DNA of 37,536 bases from Kiritimatiellia bacterium (lineage in GTDB: Bacteria; Verrucomicrobiota; Kiritimatiellia; UBA8416; JABMPJ01): the NCBI GenBank assembly GCA_016783675.1, contig JADHWE010000017.1, positions 1-37,536 on the forward strand, given 5' to 3'. This document shows, in pieces, positions 25,175 through 33,523 of this stretch (within the stretch, counting starts at the first letter, position 1; every line of letters begins with the position of its first letter). The translations under genes and the position numbers were made by a program. The notes under the pieces are model-generated. The model was not told where the DNA came from. It made no database searches and saw nothing but the letters and a program-made list of their open reading frames with translations.

Positions 25175-25533
25175 TGGAAGCCACGCCCCGCAGCACGGAT
25201 GCACGTGCGTTCGTTCTGAAAGCCGCCGCCATCCTGGCCGACAAAAAAGGCGAGGATCTCGTGGCCATCGATGTGTCAGAGGTGTCGAGTCTATCCGACT
25301 ACGTCATCCTGGTCAGTGGCTCGAGTCCGCCGCACCTGAAGGCCATGTTCAACGACCTGCAGCACACGCTTAAGCAAGAGGGGGTGCATGCGTTTCGCAA
25401 GAGCGGGACGCCGGAGTCGGGATGGATGGTCCTCGACTACGTGGACCTGGTCATCCATATCTTTCTGACCGAGACGCGGCACTACTACGCGTTAGAGGAT
25501 CTGTGGCCTGATGCGCCTCGCCTGGAGTGCTGA
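25174..25533 (+). CDS. rsfS: Ribosomal silencing factor RsfS
   Basis: A 119-residue protein of the RsfS/YbeB family, which binds ribosomal protein uL14 and keeps the subunits apart when nutrients are short. SDYVILVSGSS, RKSGTPESGWMVLDYVDLVIHIF and HYYALEDLWPDA are family-typical; the last is the conserved C-terminal Y..E.LW segment. The start overlaps the nadD stop by one base. Its 3' end overlaps the converging anti-sigma gene by 83 bases, an unusually large antisense overlap. Confidence 0.95.
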   Translation: MEATPRSTDARAFVLKAAAILADKKGEDLVAIDVSEVSSLSDYVILVSGSSPPHLKAMFNDLQHTLKQEGVHAFRKSGTPESGWMVLDYVDLVIHIFLTETRHYYALEDLWPDAPRLEC

Positions 25534-26053
25534 GCTCGGCGTCGGTGTAGGTGTCGTCGAGTCCCTGCAGTGTCAGCAGACGTTCTGCCAGGGCATCCAG
25601 TGAAGCCATTGCTTCGACATCCGCTGGAGCCGGTGCGGTGTCTGAATCAAGGTCTACCGTCTCTTCTGTCAGCATGAGCAGGATCGTGCTCAATTGCGCT
25701 TCGCTACCGAAGCCGTTGGGATCCGGCTTGAGCCACCATCCGCCAATCAACACCAGGCCGAGCGCTGCCACGGTGGCCAGCCCGTAGGCCGGACGCAGGA
25801 GCGGCATGATCCAGTTGGTCCGGGCGCGGGGCTCCCCGACGCGGACACGTGCTTCGCGCTGGATAGTGGTGAGCACTTTCTGGGAAGGTTCGCCGCTTGG
25901 AAGAGCCGCTTCAGTCAACACACTGATCTTGCGGTAGTCTTCAAGCCATTGCCGGCATGCCGGACAGCCCTCAAGATGTGCATCGATTCGCCGCTTCCGC
26001 CTGCTGGCTTGCCCGCCCAGCAGGATCCAGCGTTCTATCGTTGTGCACTTCAT
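25451..26053 (-). CDS. Anti-sigma factor with zinc-finger motif and one membrane segment
   Basis: A 200-residue protein. Residues 26-33 read HLEGCPAC, the HxxxCxxC zinc-binding motif of anti-sigma domains (ZAS). A hydrophobic segment near 89-108 predicts a single membrane crossing, followed by a periplasmic acidic tail. Such proteins hold an ECF sigma factor inactive at the membrane until a signal arrives. The start overlaps the sigma-factor stop as ATGA, so the two are co-translated. The last 27 or so residues are Ser/Thr/Arg-rich and run antisense through the end of rsfS; they look like a late extension after loss of an earlier stop. Confidence 0.85.
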   Translation of the reverse strand: MKCTTIERWILLGGQASRRKRRIDAHLEGCPACRQWLEDYRKISVLTEAALPSGEPSQKVLTTIQREARVRVGEPRARTNWIMPLLRPAYGLATVAALGLVLIGGWWLKPDPNGFGSEAQLSTILLMLTEETVDLDSDTAPAPADVEAMASLDALAERLLTLQGLDDTYTDAELSTPGEAHQATDPLTRSSAASRSERYG

Positions 26054-26628
26054 GACTCGCCTCGCATCACGTCATATTCATCTTTCAACAATGGCCGCAG
26101 TTTCGACAGGGCATACTGCATGCGCGCCAGCGCCGTATTGATCGATACGCCCTGAGTTTTCGCAATCTCCTTGAAACTCAATCCCGCCTGCATACGCATC
26201 ACGAACACTTCTTTCTGTTCCACCGGCAGCGTCTCCACTGCACGTCTCACGGCGCTCATATCATCCTCCGTGACCGCCTTGTCGGTCGGACCGGGGGCAG
26301 GATCAACCAGTTCGAACGCCGGCGTGCTGTCATCATCGCGCGTCATGTCCAAGCTCGTGGTGGGCCGCCGTCGCCGGTAACGGTCAATCACCAGGTTGCG
26401 CGCAATCCTCACCAGCCACCCCATGAAGTTCTTCTGGCGGTAGCTGTCGAGCTTGCGAATGGCCCGGAACCAGGTCTCCTGGAAGATCTCGTCCGCGTCG
26501 CCCTGTCCCTCGGTCATGTTGAGAATGAACCCGAAAAGGGGCCGTCGATACTTCTCGACGAGGGCCGACAACGCTTCAACATCGCCGTCACGGTACTGCT
26601 CGATCAATCGCCGATCTTCGGTATCCAT
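26050..26628 (-). CDS. ECF-type RNA polymerase sigma factor
   Basis: A 192-residue protein with the two ECF sigma domains. Region 2 contains DEIFQETWFRAIRKL and GWLVRIARNLVIDRYRRRR, which melt and recognise the -10. Region 4 holds LPVEQKEVFVMR, GLSFKEIAKTQGVSINTALAR (the -35 helix-turn-helix). There is no region 3. A GAAGGGG stretch lies just ahead of the ATG at 26628. The next gene codes for its probable anti-sigma factor, overlapping as ATGA. Upstream, 54 bases away on the same strand, is a membrane protein with a HELTH motif. Confidence 0.94.
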   Translation of the reverse strand: MDTEDRRLIEQYRDGDVEALSALVEKYRRPLFGFILNMTEGQGDADEIFQETWFRAIRKLDSYRQKNFMGWLVRIARNLVIDRYRRRRPTTSLDMTRDDDSTPAFELVDPAPGPTDKAVTEDDMSAVRRAVETLPVEQKEVFVMRMQAGLSFKEIAKTQGVSINTALARMQYALSKLRPLLKDEYDVMRGES

Positions 26629-26682
26629 GGCCCCTTCGCCCCTTCAACGCACGGGATGGGTCGTTTATTGCACGCCAAAAAG

Positions 26683-27369
26683 CTATCGGACCCACTCGAC
26701 CAGGGCGGTCACCAGGTCCATGCCGACAATCGAACTGTCCACCAGGCCTGTTTTGAAGTGAGTGACATAGCGCTCCACTGTAGCCGGTGTGACGGCTACG
26801 GTCCAGAGCCCGATGCCCAGGACGTTCAGGCCGTAGATGAAGGTGTAGGAAAACAGGTAGCCGCAGGACCGGATATCGCTCTGGTGCTGCATCAGCGTGC
26901 TGACGGTGAACGTGAAATGGAATCCCCACGTGAATCCGACCATCCCCATCCACCACAGGTGGTAACGGTCCACGGCATAGAACAGACCCAGCACGCCGAA
27001 AAGGCAGAGGGTCAGCATGGTGTAGAGCGGGAAGAAGTAGGGTGCCAACGTGATGAGAAAGTTGGTCTTGGAAAGCGTCACGCTCCCCTTGTCTTCGGCG
27101 ACTTTCAGGTTGGAGACCCGTGCGCCCATCATCCAGCCCCACAGGGCATGGGTCAGTTCATGGGCGAGGATGTAGGTGCGCACGGGGCGGGGGAGGGCGA
27201 CGTAGATAAACAGCCAGAAGACGAACCCGCCCACCAGCCACCACGCGTCGGGCGGCACCGTGCCCGGCTGGATTTCACGTAGAATACCGTACAGGGCCAT
27301 ACTGGCCGCTGCGCATACCGGTATCAGAAGAAGTCCCGCCAGGAACCTGGCAATACGTATCAGGAGCAT
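26683..27369 (-). CDS. Membrane protein with HExxH zinc-protease motif (M50-like)
   Basis: A 228-residue integral membrane protein with about five to six hydrophobic segments. LAHELTHALWG puts H70, E71 and H74 in the HExxH arrangement of zinc metallopeptidases, inside a membrane segment as in M50 site-2-type proteases. The second metal ligand (an NPxxD-type motif in canonical S2P) is not evident, so activity is uncertain and it could instead be one of the M50B-like proteins of unknown role. Its start lies inside the last codons of the ribonucleotide reductase gene (10-base overlap), so it should share that transcript. The following genes are an ECF sigma and anti-sigma pair, which invites a link to anti-sigma cleavage. 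Confidence 0.75.
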   Translation of the reverse strand: MLLIRIARFLAGLLLIPVCAAASMALYGILREIQPGTVPPDAWWLVGGFVFWLFIYVALPRPVRTYILAHELTHALWGWMMGARVSNLKVAEDKGSVTLSKTNFLITLAPYFFPLYTMLTLCLFGVLGLFYAVDRYHLWWMGMVGFTWGFHFTFTVSTLMQHQSDIRSCGYLFSYTFIYGLNVLGIGLWTVAVTPATVERYVTHFKTGLVDSSIVGMDLVTALVEWVR

Positions 27370-30257
27370 CCCATGGAGTTACCGCAGTTATAGCAACGGT
27401 AGCAGGCACCGTTGCGGACCGTGATGGATCCACAATTATCGCACGCCGGGGCGTCTTCCGCCACAACGCCTTCGAATTGCTTATCGATGCGATCGTTTCT
27501 CAGATCCACCTTGGATTCCGGCTCGGCTGTTGCACCCGGGGCCTCCTGCTCGATCGGCCGCGACACGGAGGTCGCATGTCCGTTCGGGAAGGTCACGGAG
27601 AGCCAGCGGAAGATGTAGTCCACGATCGACTTTGCGATCGGGATGTCCGGGTTTTTCGTGAAGCCGCTCGGCTCAAACCGGCTGTGCGCGAACTTCTGGC
27701 AAAGCTCCTGCACCGGTACGCCGTACTGCAGGCAGAGCGAGATGGCGGTGCCGAAGGCATCCATCGTGCCGCCCACCGTGCTGCCTTCCTTGGCCATCGT
27801 GATGAAAAGCTCGCCCGGGCTGCTGTCTTCGTACATGCCGACGGTCAGGTAGCCCTCGTGTCCGGCCACCTCGAACTTGTGCGTGATCGACTGGCGTGTG
27901 GGCGGCATGCGGCGACGGAATGGCTTGCGCATGGCGGCCTTAATCCGGTCGTCCGAATCGTCGGTAACTACCGGGCCGCTGCCGCTCTTGCTGGTGCTCA
28001 GCGGCTGGATGCGTTTGGAGCTGTCGCGGTAGATCGCCACCGCCTTCAGCCCCATCTTCCATCCCTCGATGTAGGTCTGCATGATTTCGTTGACCGATGT
28101 CTCGGTCGGTACGTTGACGGTTTTGCTGATCGCTCCGGACAGGAACGGTTGCACGGCGGCCATCATCCTCAGGTGGGCCTTGTAGGAGATGAAGCGTGTG
28201 CCGTTCTTGGGCCGGAAGGCGCAGTCGAACACTTCGAGATGCTCCGGCAGCAGGCCGGGGGCGCCCTCGATAGTCTCGTGCTCGTCCACGTACTTCACGA
28301 TGTTTTCGACCTGCGCGGCGTTGTAGCCCAGGCGATCGAGGGCGAGGGACAGCGATTTGTTGACGATCTTCATCATGCCGCCGCCCGCGAGCTGCTTATA
28401 CTTGATCAGCGCGATGTCGGGCTCCACGCCGGTGGTGTCGCAGTCCATCATGAACCCGATGGTGCCGGTCGGCGCCAGCACGGTGACCTGGGCGTTGCGG
28501 AAGCCATCGCGGCCGGCGCGATCCACGACGGTATCCCACGCCTTGCCCGCGGCGGCCACCATGTTGGGCGGCGCCAGCTCGGCGTCAATGCCCTGGACGG
28601 CATCGCGGTGCATCTTCATGACCTCGATCATCGGACTCTTGTTCTCGGCATAGCCCGTGAACGTCCCCTTGGCCTTGGCCAGCTCCTGGGAGGTCAGGTA
28701 GGCCGTGCCGGTCATGAGCGAGGTGATAGCCCCCGCGTAGGCGCGCCCCTCGTCGCTGTCGTAGGGGTAGCCCATACGCATGATCAGCGCGCCGAGGTTG
28801 GCGTAGCCGAGCCCGAGCGGACGGTAGAGATGCGAGTTGGACGCGATCAACTCGGTCGGATAGCTGGCGCGGTCGACGAAAATCTCCTGGGCGGTGATGA
28901 AAAGGCGAACGACATGCTCGAACGTCTTGATGTCGAACTTGCCCTTCTTGTCGACGAACTTCATCAGGTTGACGGAGGCCAGGTTGCAGGCGCTGTTGTC
29001 CAGGAACATGTACTCCGAGCAAGGGTTGCTGGCGTTGATGGGCCCTGAATTCTTGCAGGTGTGCCAACGGTTGATCGTGGAGTCGTACTGCACGCCCGGG
29101 TCGCCGCAGACATGCGTGCCCTCGGCCACGTTCCGCAGCAGCTCGCGCGCCGGGAATGTGTCGACGGGTTCGCCCGAGACGACGGCCGTGGTCGTCCAGT
29201 CACCTTCCTTCTCGGCGGCTTCCATGAATTCGTCCGTGACGCGGACAGAAAGATTGGCGTTCTGGTACATGACCGACTCGTAGGCCTCGCCACCGAAGGA
29301 TCCGTCGTAGCCCTGTTCGATCAGGGCCCATGCCTTGCGCTCTTCGTTGGTCTTGCAGCGCACGAATTCGCGGATGTCCGGGTGGCCGACCTTCAGGCTC
29401 TGCATCTTGGCTGCGCGACGGGTTTTGCCGCCTGACTTGATGACAGCGGCCACCTGGTCGAACACACGCATGAAACTGAGCGGGCCGGACGGGGTGCCGC
29501 CGCCGGAGAGCTTCTCGCGGCTGCTGCGCAGCGTGCTCAGATCGGTCCCGGTTCCCGACCCGTACTTGAAGAGCATCGCCTCAGCACTGGCCAGGCGCAT
29601 GATGTCCTCCATGGTGTCGTCAACCGCCTGGATGAAGCAGGCGCTCGCCTGCGGCGATACGTAGGTGTCCTGGACCGGCACGATGGCCTCGGCTTTATCG
29701 TCCCAGGTGTAGCTGCTGTGACTGTCCGACCCATAGCCGTAGACATGGTGCAGACCGACGTTGAACCAGACCGGGCTGTTGAAGGCGCCATACTGGTTAA
29801 CGCAGAGATAGGTCATCTCATCATAGAAGGCCTCCGCGTCCTCTTCGCCGGCAAAGTAGCCATCCTCGAGCCCCCAATCCGCCAGTGACCTCGCCACGCG
29901 ATGGATGAGCTGGCGGACGGAGTACTCGCGCTCGTCCGTGTCCTGCGCCCCGTAGAAGTACTTCGACGACACGACGTTGGTTGCCAGCATGGACCAGCTC
30001 TTCGGGACCTCGACATCGGCCTGCGAGAAGATCGTGTTCCCCTTGTCGTCGCCGATCGAGGCCAGGCGACGCTCCCACTCGATCTGGTCGAACGGGCTGA
30101 CGCCCTGCTTGCTCAGGCGCCGCGTGATCTTCAGTTTGCGGGGCTGGGTCGGACGACCGGATTCACTTGTGGTGCGTGTGCGTGCACGCCCTTTGGTCGT
30201 GCGGGCTGTGGGCTTAACCGGGGCCTCAACTCTCTCGTTGCCGGTAACGTCAAGCAT
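27360..30257 (-). CDS. nrdJ: Adenosylcobalamin-dependent ribonucleotide reductase, class II
   Basis: A 965-residue enzyme that reduces ribonucleotides to deoxyribonucleotides in the cytoplasm using coenzyme B12 as radical source. NPCSE (411-415) contains the radical-bearing cysteine C413 with N411 and E415; C207 (QASACF) and C424 (NSACNLASVN) fit the active-site redox pair by comparison with T. maritima NrdJ. The C-terminus has a cysteine-rich zinc-ribbon-like tail (CDNC...CYRC.NC...C). A basic, low-complexity leader of about 45 residues comes first. AGGGAG lies 8 bases before the ATG. A promoter with two NrdR-box-like sites stands upstream. Confidence 0.96.
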   Translation of the reverse strand: MLDVTGNERVEAPVKPTARTTKGRARTRTTSESGRPTQPRKLKITRRLSKQGVSPFDQIEWERRLASIGDDKGNTIFSQADVEVPKSWSMLATNVVSSKYFYGAQDTDEREYSVRQLIHRVARSLADWGLEDGYFAGEEDAEAFYDEMTYLCVNQYGAFNSPVWFNVGLHHVYGYGSDSHSSYTWDDKAEAIVPVQDTYVSPQASACFIQAVDDTMEDIMRLASAEAMLFKYGSGTGTDLSTLRSSREKLSGGGTPSGPLSFMRVFDQVAAVIKSGGKTRRAAKMQSLKVGHPDIREFVRCKTNEERKAWALIEQGYDGSFGGEAYESVMYQNANLSVRVTDEFMEAAEKEGDWTTTAVVSGEPVDTFPARELLRNVAEGTHVCGDPGVQYDSTINRWHTCKNSGPINASNPCSEYMFLDNSACNLASVNLMKFVDKKGKFDIKTFEHVVRLFITAQEIFVDRASYPTELIASNSHLYRPLGLGYANLGALIMRMGYPYDSDEGRAYAGAITSLMTGTAYLTSQELAKAKGTFTGYAENKSPMIEVMKMHRDAVQGIDAELAPPNMVAAAGKAWDTVVDRAGRDGFRNAQVTVLAPTGTIGFMMDCDTTGVEPDIALIKYKQLAGGGMMKIVNKSLSLALDRLGYNAAQVENIVKYVDEHETIEGAPGLLPEHLEVFDCAFRPKNGTRFISYKAHLRMMAAVQPFLSGAISKTVNVPTETSVNEIMQTYIEGWKMGLKAVAIYRDSSKRIQPLSTSKSGSGPVVTDDSDDRIKAAMRKPFRRRMPPTRQSITHKFEVAGHEGYLTVGMYEDSSPGELFITMAKEGSTVGGTMDAFGTAISLCLQYGVPVQELCQKFAHSRFEPSGFTKNPDIPIAKSIVDYIFRWLSVTFPNGHATSVSRPIEQEAPGATAEPESKVDLRNDRIDKQFEGVVAEDAPACDNCGSITVRNGACYRCYNCGNSMGCS

Positions 30258-30311
30258 GGCAGAATCTCCCTCTAATCAAGAACTTATGAAGACAAAACAG
30301 TGGAACAGGCG

Positions 30312-30369
30312 GTACTATATGTTGTGGTTTCCTGAGCGCAGTTCACACCATAAGCGCCATATATAGGGG
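30312..30369 (-). promoter_or_regulatory. Pair of NrdR-box-like operators upstream of nrdJ
   Basis: Box 1 (30312-30327, + strand GTACTATATGTTGTGG) and box 2 (30354-30369, GCGCCATATATAGGGG) both resemble the palindromic NrdR box acaCwAtATaTwGtgt. They start 42 bases apart, four helical turns, which suits cooperative binding by this repressor of ribonucleotide reductase genes. Box 2 lies exactly between the -35 and -10 elements of the candidate promoter. No nrdR gene is in the window. Confidence 0.65.
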
Positions 30370-30375
30370 GGTCAA
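30347..30375 (-). promoter_or_regulatory. Candidate sigma-70 promoter of nrdJ
   Basis: Reading the - strand, TTGACC (30375-30370) and TATGGT (30352-30347) are 17 bases apart, matching five and four of six consensus positions. Transcription would begin near 30340, giving a leader of about 83 bases that contains the second NrdR-like box. Confidence 0.6.
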
Positions 30376-30403
30376 GAAAAAGATGATCTTGCATAAATCT
30401 TTT

Positions 30404-30434
30404 CTGTAACCCGCGTGAAAGCAAGGGGTTACAG
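30404..30434. repeat. Perfect 9-base inverted repeat between der and nrdJ
   Basis: CTGTAACCC (30404-30412) pairs with GGGTTACAG (30426-30434) around a 13-base loop. It lies between the der stop and the nrdJ promoter. It is not followed by T residues on the - strand, so it is not a standard terminator for der, though a factor-binding or weak terminator role is possible. Confidence 0.45.
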
Positions 30435-30497
30435 AGCCGAAAAAAAGGGCGACAGATGCTCTTGTGTATCAGAACATCACCCGGGGGGAATCGGGGG

Positions 30498-31847
30498 TCA
30501 ATTGGGGCGTTGACGGCCCCTGAATTGCAGCAGAACCGGGGCTCCTTCAAGCCCGAAATGGCTGCGCAACGTGCGGACCAGGTAGGCGCGATAGGCGGGG
30601 ACAATACGCTTTGGGTCGTTGCAGAAGATGCGGATGATGATGGGCGAATGACTGACCTGCGTAGCGTAGTAGAGCTTGAGCCGCTTGCCTCTCACCGAAG
30701 GCGGGGAGACTTTCGCGTACGAAGCCTCGAGCACACGGTTCAGCACACCGGTTGGGAGGGTGGTGCTGACCTGTGCGGCGACGTGGTCGATCGCCTCCAC
30801 CGTGCGGCGTATGTTGTAGCCGGTTTTGGCTGACGCGAACACGAGCGGACAGTGGCCCATGAACGGCATAATACGCTTTACCTCGGGCGCGAACTGACGC
30901 TGCGTTGTGGTGGCCAGGTCCCATTTGTTGACAATGACAACGCATCCCTTGTTTTCGCGGATCACCGCCGCGGCAATCTTCTTGTCCATGGCCGTGGGGT
31001 CTGTGCCGGCATCGGTCAGCACCACCACCACGTCCGCCTCCTTGATGCTCTTCTCAGCACGGAAGCGGCTGAAGCGCTCGACGGAATTGTCGATCTTTCC
31101 GACGCGTCGCATCCCGGCCGTGTCCACCAGCACGTAGTGCCGCGCCTGCGGGCCACTACCTACCGAAAAGGGGACATCGATGCTGTCACGCGTGGTGCCG
31201 GGCACCTCGGAGACAATGACGCGGTCACTGCGCAGCAGGCGGTTGATGTACGAGGATTTACCGACATTGGGGCGACCCACTACGGCCACGCGCAGCGCAT
31301 CCTTCTCTTCCTGTACAACCGGGGGCGGAAGCTCTGGGATCATGGCCTCCATCAGCTCGCCGAATCCGCGATCGTGCAGCGCCGAGACGGGGAAGACCGG
31401 CAATCCGAGTTGCTCGAAGTCCACGGCCGCGGCATCGCGTTTCTGGTTGTCGGCCTTGTTGACGGCGACAAAGGCTGGGCATCCGCTCTTGCGCAGGATG
31501 GCCGCGACCTCTTCGTCGAGCGGCACCACGCCGTCTTCGAGATTCACCACGAGCATGGCAACGGCCGCGTCTTCGAGTGCGGCGTTCACCTGGATGCGTA
31601 TCCCCCCGTCGATGCTGTCGGCCGCGGCCGACTCGATTGTGCCGATGCCGCCCGTGTCGATCAGCTCGAAGTGTTCATCGTGCCAGATCACCTCGTGCAT
31701 CAGGCGGTCCCGCGTTACGCCACTCTGGGCATGTACAATCGCAATGCGCCGCCCCGCCAGCCGGTTGAAAATGGCTGACTTGCCGACGTTGGGTCGCCCA
31801 ACAATGGCGATGACACGTTGTTTGGTTGTCTCGGTTATTTCGCTCAT
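30498..31847 (-). CDS. der: Ribosome biogenesis GTPase Der
   Basis: A 449-residue protein with two GTPase domains in tandem, the hallmark of Der (EngA), which helps mature the 50S ribosomal subunit. Domain 1 has GRPNVGKS (17-24), DTGG and NKAD; domain 2 has GRPNVGKSS (191-199), DTAG and NKWD. A KH-like C-terminal domain follows, with [15 protein letters not shown] chose the ATG at 31847, which overlaps the glnS stop as ATGA; an ATG at 31865 would overlap by 22 bases. Co-transcription with glnS and gltX is likely. Confidence 0.96.
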   Translation of the reverse strand: MSEITETTKQRVIAIVGRPNVGKSAIFNRLAGRRIAIVHAQSGVTRDRLMHEVIWHDEHFELIDTGGIGTIESAAADSIDGGIRIQVNAALEDAAVAMLVVNLEDGVVPLDEEVAAILRKSGCPAFVAVNKADNQKRDAAAVDFEQLGLPVFPVSALHDRGFGELMEAMIPELPPPVVQEEKDALRVAVVGRPNVGKSSYINRLLRSDRVIVSEVPGTTRDSIDVPFSVGSGPQARHYVLVDTAGMRRVGKIDNSVERFSRFRAEKSIKEADVVVVLTDAGTDPTAMDKKIAAAVIRENKGCVVIVNKWDLATTTQRQFAPEVKRIMPFMGHCPLVFASAKTGYNIRRTVEAIDHVAAQVSTTLPTGVLNRVLEASYAKVSPPSVRGKRLKLYYATQVSHSPIIIRIFCNDPKRIVPAYRAYLVRTLRSHFGLEGAPVLLQFRGRQRPN

Positions 31848-33523
31848 TTCGCTCGTTTCGCCCATGAATCGCGCAGGGGCACAATCTGGTTGAACACCGG
31901 TGCACCCTCGGAGGAGTCCTTGGGATCGGAAAAGAAATAGCCCTTCCGCTCAAATTGGCAGCGCGTGCCCGGCGCCATATCGAGAATGGCGGGTTCAACT
32001 TTGGCTCGCAGTAGCTTCAGCGAATCGGGGTTCAGGTTGTCTTTGAAGTCGCCGCTTTCCGGCACATCGTCCGGACGCTCCACGGAGAACAGGCGATCGT
32101 ACATGCGCACGTCCACCTCGCCACCGCCTGCGGCCGAGACCCAGTGGATGGTGCCCTTGACGCGCCGTCCGTCCGGCGCATCACCGCCGCGCGTGGCCGG
32201 GTCATAGGTGCAATGGACCTCCTGGATCTCGCCGGCCTCGTCCTTGACCACGCCGGTGCACGTCACGAAGTAGGCATAGCGCAGGCGTACTTCGCGTCCC
32301 GGCGTCAGCCGGTAGAACTTGCGGTTGGCTTCCTCGCGAAAGTCCTCGCGCTCGATCCACAGCTCGCGCGAGAAGGGGACCTTGCGCGTGCCGGCCGACT
32401 CGTCCTCAGGATTGTTGACGGCCTCCAGCTCCTCAACCTGGTCTTCGGGGTAGTTGTCGATCACCAGCTTGACCGGGTCCATAACAGCCAGCACACGGTT
32501 TGCGGTGCGGTTGAGCTCGTCCTTGATGTGGTGCTCCAGCAGGGAGATGTCGGTCAGGCTCTCGACCTTCGTAATGCCCACGCCCCGACAAAAGCGACGA
32601 ATGGACTCGGGCGTGTAGCCCCGCCGGCGCAACCCGCACAGGGTCGGCATGCGCGGATCGTCCCAGCCGGAGACGTACTGGCCTTCGACCAATTCGAGCA
32701 GTTTGCGTTTGCTCATTACGGTGTAGGTCAGGTTCAGGCGCGAAAACTCGGTCTGCTCGGGCCGGTAGACCTCGCAGGCCTCCAGCAGCCAGTCATACAG
32801 CGGACGATGCACTTCGAACTCGAGTGTGCAGAGCGAGTGTGTCACACGCTCGATCGAGTCCTCCAGTCCGTGTGCGAAATCATAGGTCGGGTAGATGCAC
32901 CAGGTGTCGCCGGTGCGATGGTGCGTGGCGCGCTTAATCCTGTAGAGGGCCGGATCGCGCATGTGAAGGTTTGGAGACGCCATGTCGATGGTGGCCCGCA
33001 ACACGTAGCTGCCGTCCTCAAACTCACCGTTGCGCATGCGCCCAAAGAGGTCGAGGTTCTCTTCAATCGACCGGTCACGCCCTGGGGGCAGCTTGCCCGG
33101 TCGCGTCGGTACGCCGCGATACTCCTTAAACGCGTCCACGCTCAGCTCGCAGACATAGGCCTTGCCGTTACGGATCATCTTCACGGCACAGTCGTAGATC
33201 TTCTCAAAATAGTCCGAAGCGTAGTAGAGATGCTCGCCCCAGTCGAAACCCAGCCAGTGGACGTCCTCTATGATCGAGTCGACGTACTCAACATCCTCTT
33301 TCTCAGGGTTGGTGTCATCAAAACGGAGGTGACACACCCCGTTGTTCTCTTCGGCAATACCGAAGTCGAGACAGATCGCCTTGGCGTGCCCGATATGCAG
33401 GTAGCCGTTTGGCTCGGGCGGGAAACGCGTCACCACGCGCCCGTCATACTTCCCTGTCTGCAAGTCATCCGCCACCTTGTCACGGATAAAATCACTCAGT
33501 AGTTCATCTTCAGCCTTGGACAT
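31844..33523 (-). CDS. glnS: Glutaminyl-tRNA synthetase
   Basis: A 559-residue class I aminoacyl-tRNA synthetase that charges tRNA-Gln directly. [15 protein letters not shown] contains the HIGH motif (43-46), and VMSKRKL (269-275) is the KMSKS-type loop. [17 protein letters not shown] and the C-terminal beta-barrel anticodon domain ([24 protein letters not shown]) are GlnRS-typical. The start overlaps the last 14 bases of gltX. Having this gene means the organism need not rely on transamidation for Gln-tRNA; the neighbouring GluRS is then probably discriminating. Confidence 0.96.
   Translation of the reverse strand: MSKAEDELLSDFIRDKVADDLQTGKYDGRVVTRFPPEPNGYLHIGHAKAICLDFGIAEENNGVCHLRFDDTNPEKEDVEYVDSIIEDVHWLGFDWGEHLYYASDYFEKIYDCAVKMIRNGKAYVCELSVDAFKEYRGVPTRPGKLPPGRDRSIEENLDLFGRMRNGEFEDGSYVLRATIDMASPNLHMRDPALYRIKRATHHRTGDTWCIYPTYDFAHGLEDSIERVTHSLCTLEFEVHRPLYDWLLEACEVYRPEQTEFSRLNLTYTVMSKRKLLELVEGQYVSGWDDPRMPTLCGLRRRGYTPESIRRFCRGVGITKVESLTDISLLEHHIKDELNRTANRVLAVMDPVKLVIDNYPEDQVEELEAVNNPEDESAGTRKVPFSRELWIEREDFREEANRKFYRLTPGREVRLRYAYFVTCTGVVKDEAGEIQEVHCTYDPATRGGDAPDGRRVKGTIHWVSAAGGGEVDVRMYDRLFSVERPDDVPESGDFKDNLNPDSLKLLRAKVEPAILDMAPGTRCQFERKGYFFSDPKDSSEGAPVFNQIVPLRDSWAKRAK

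Noticed and set aside
27477-29048. Long + strand open frame of 523 codons
   Set aside because: It lies antisense within nrdJ, has His- and Arg-rich composition and no motif; it is a by-product of GC-rich codon use.
30258-30497. Cobalamin riboswitch ahead of the B12-dependent reductase
   Set aside because: The leader is only about 83 bases from the likely start and shows no B12-box-like core; NrdR-type sites explain it better.
30852-31778. Open + strand frame of 308 codons
   Set aside because: Antisense to der, composition typical of a shadow frame.
32144-33502. Open + strand frame of 452 codons
   Set aside because: Fully antisense to glnS, with no recognisable domain and no ribosome binding site.
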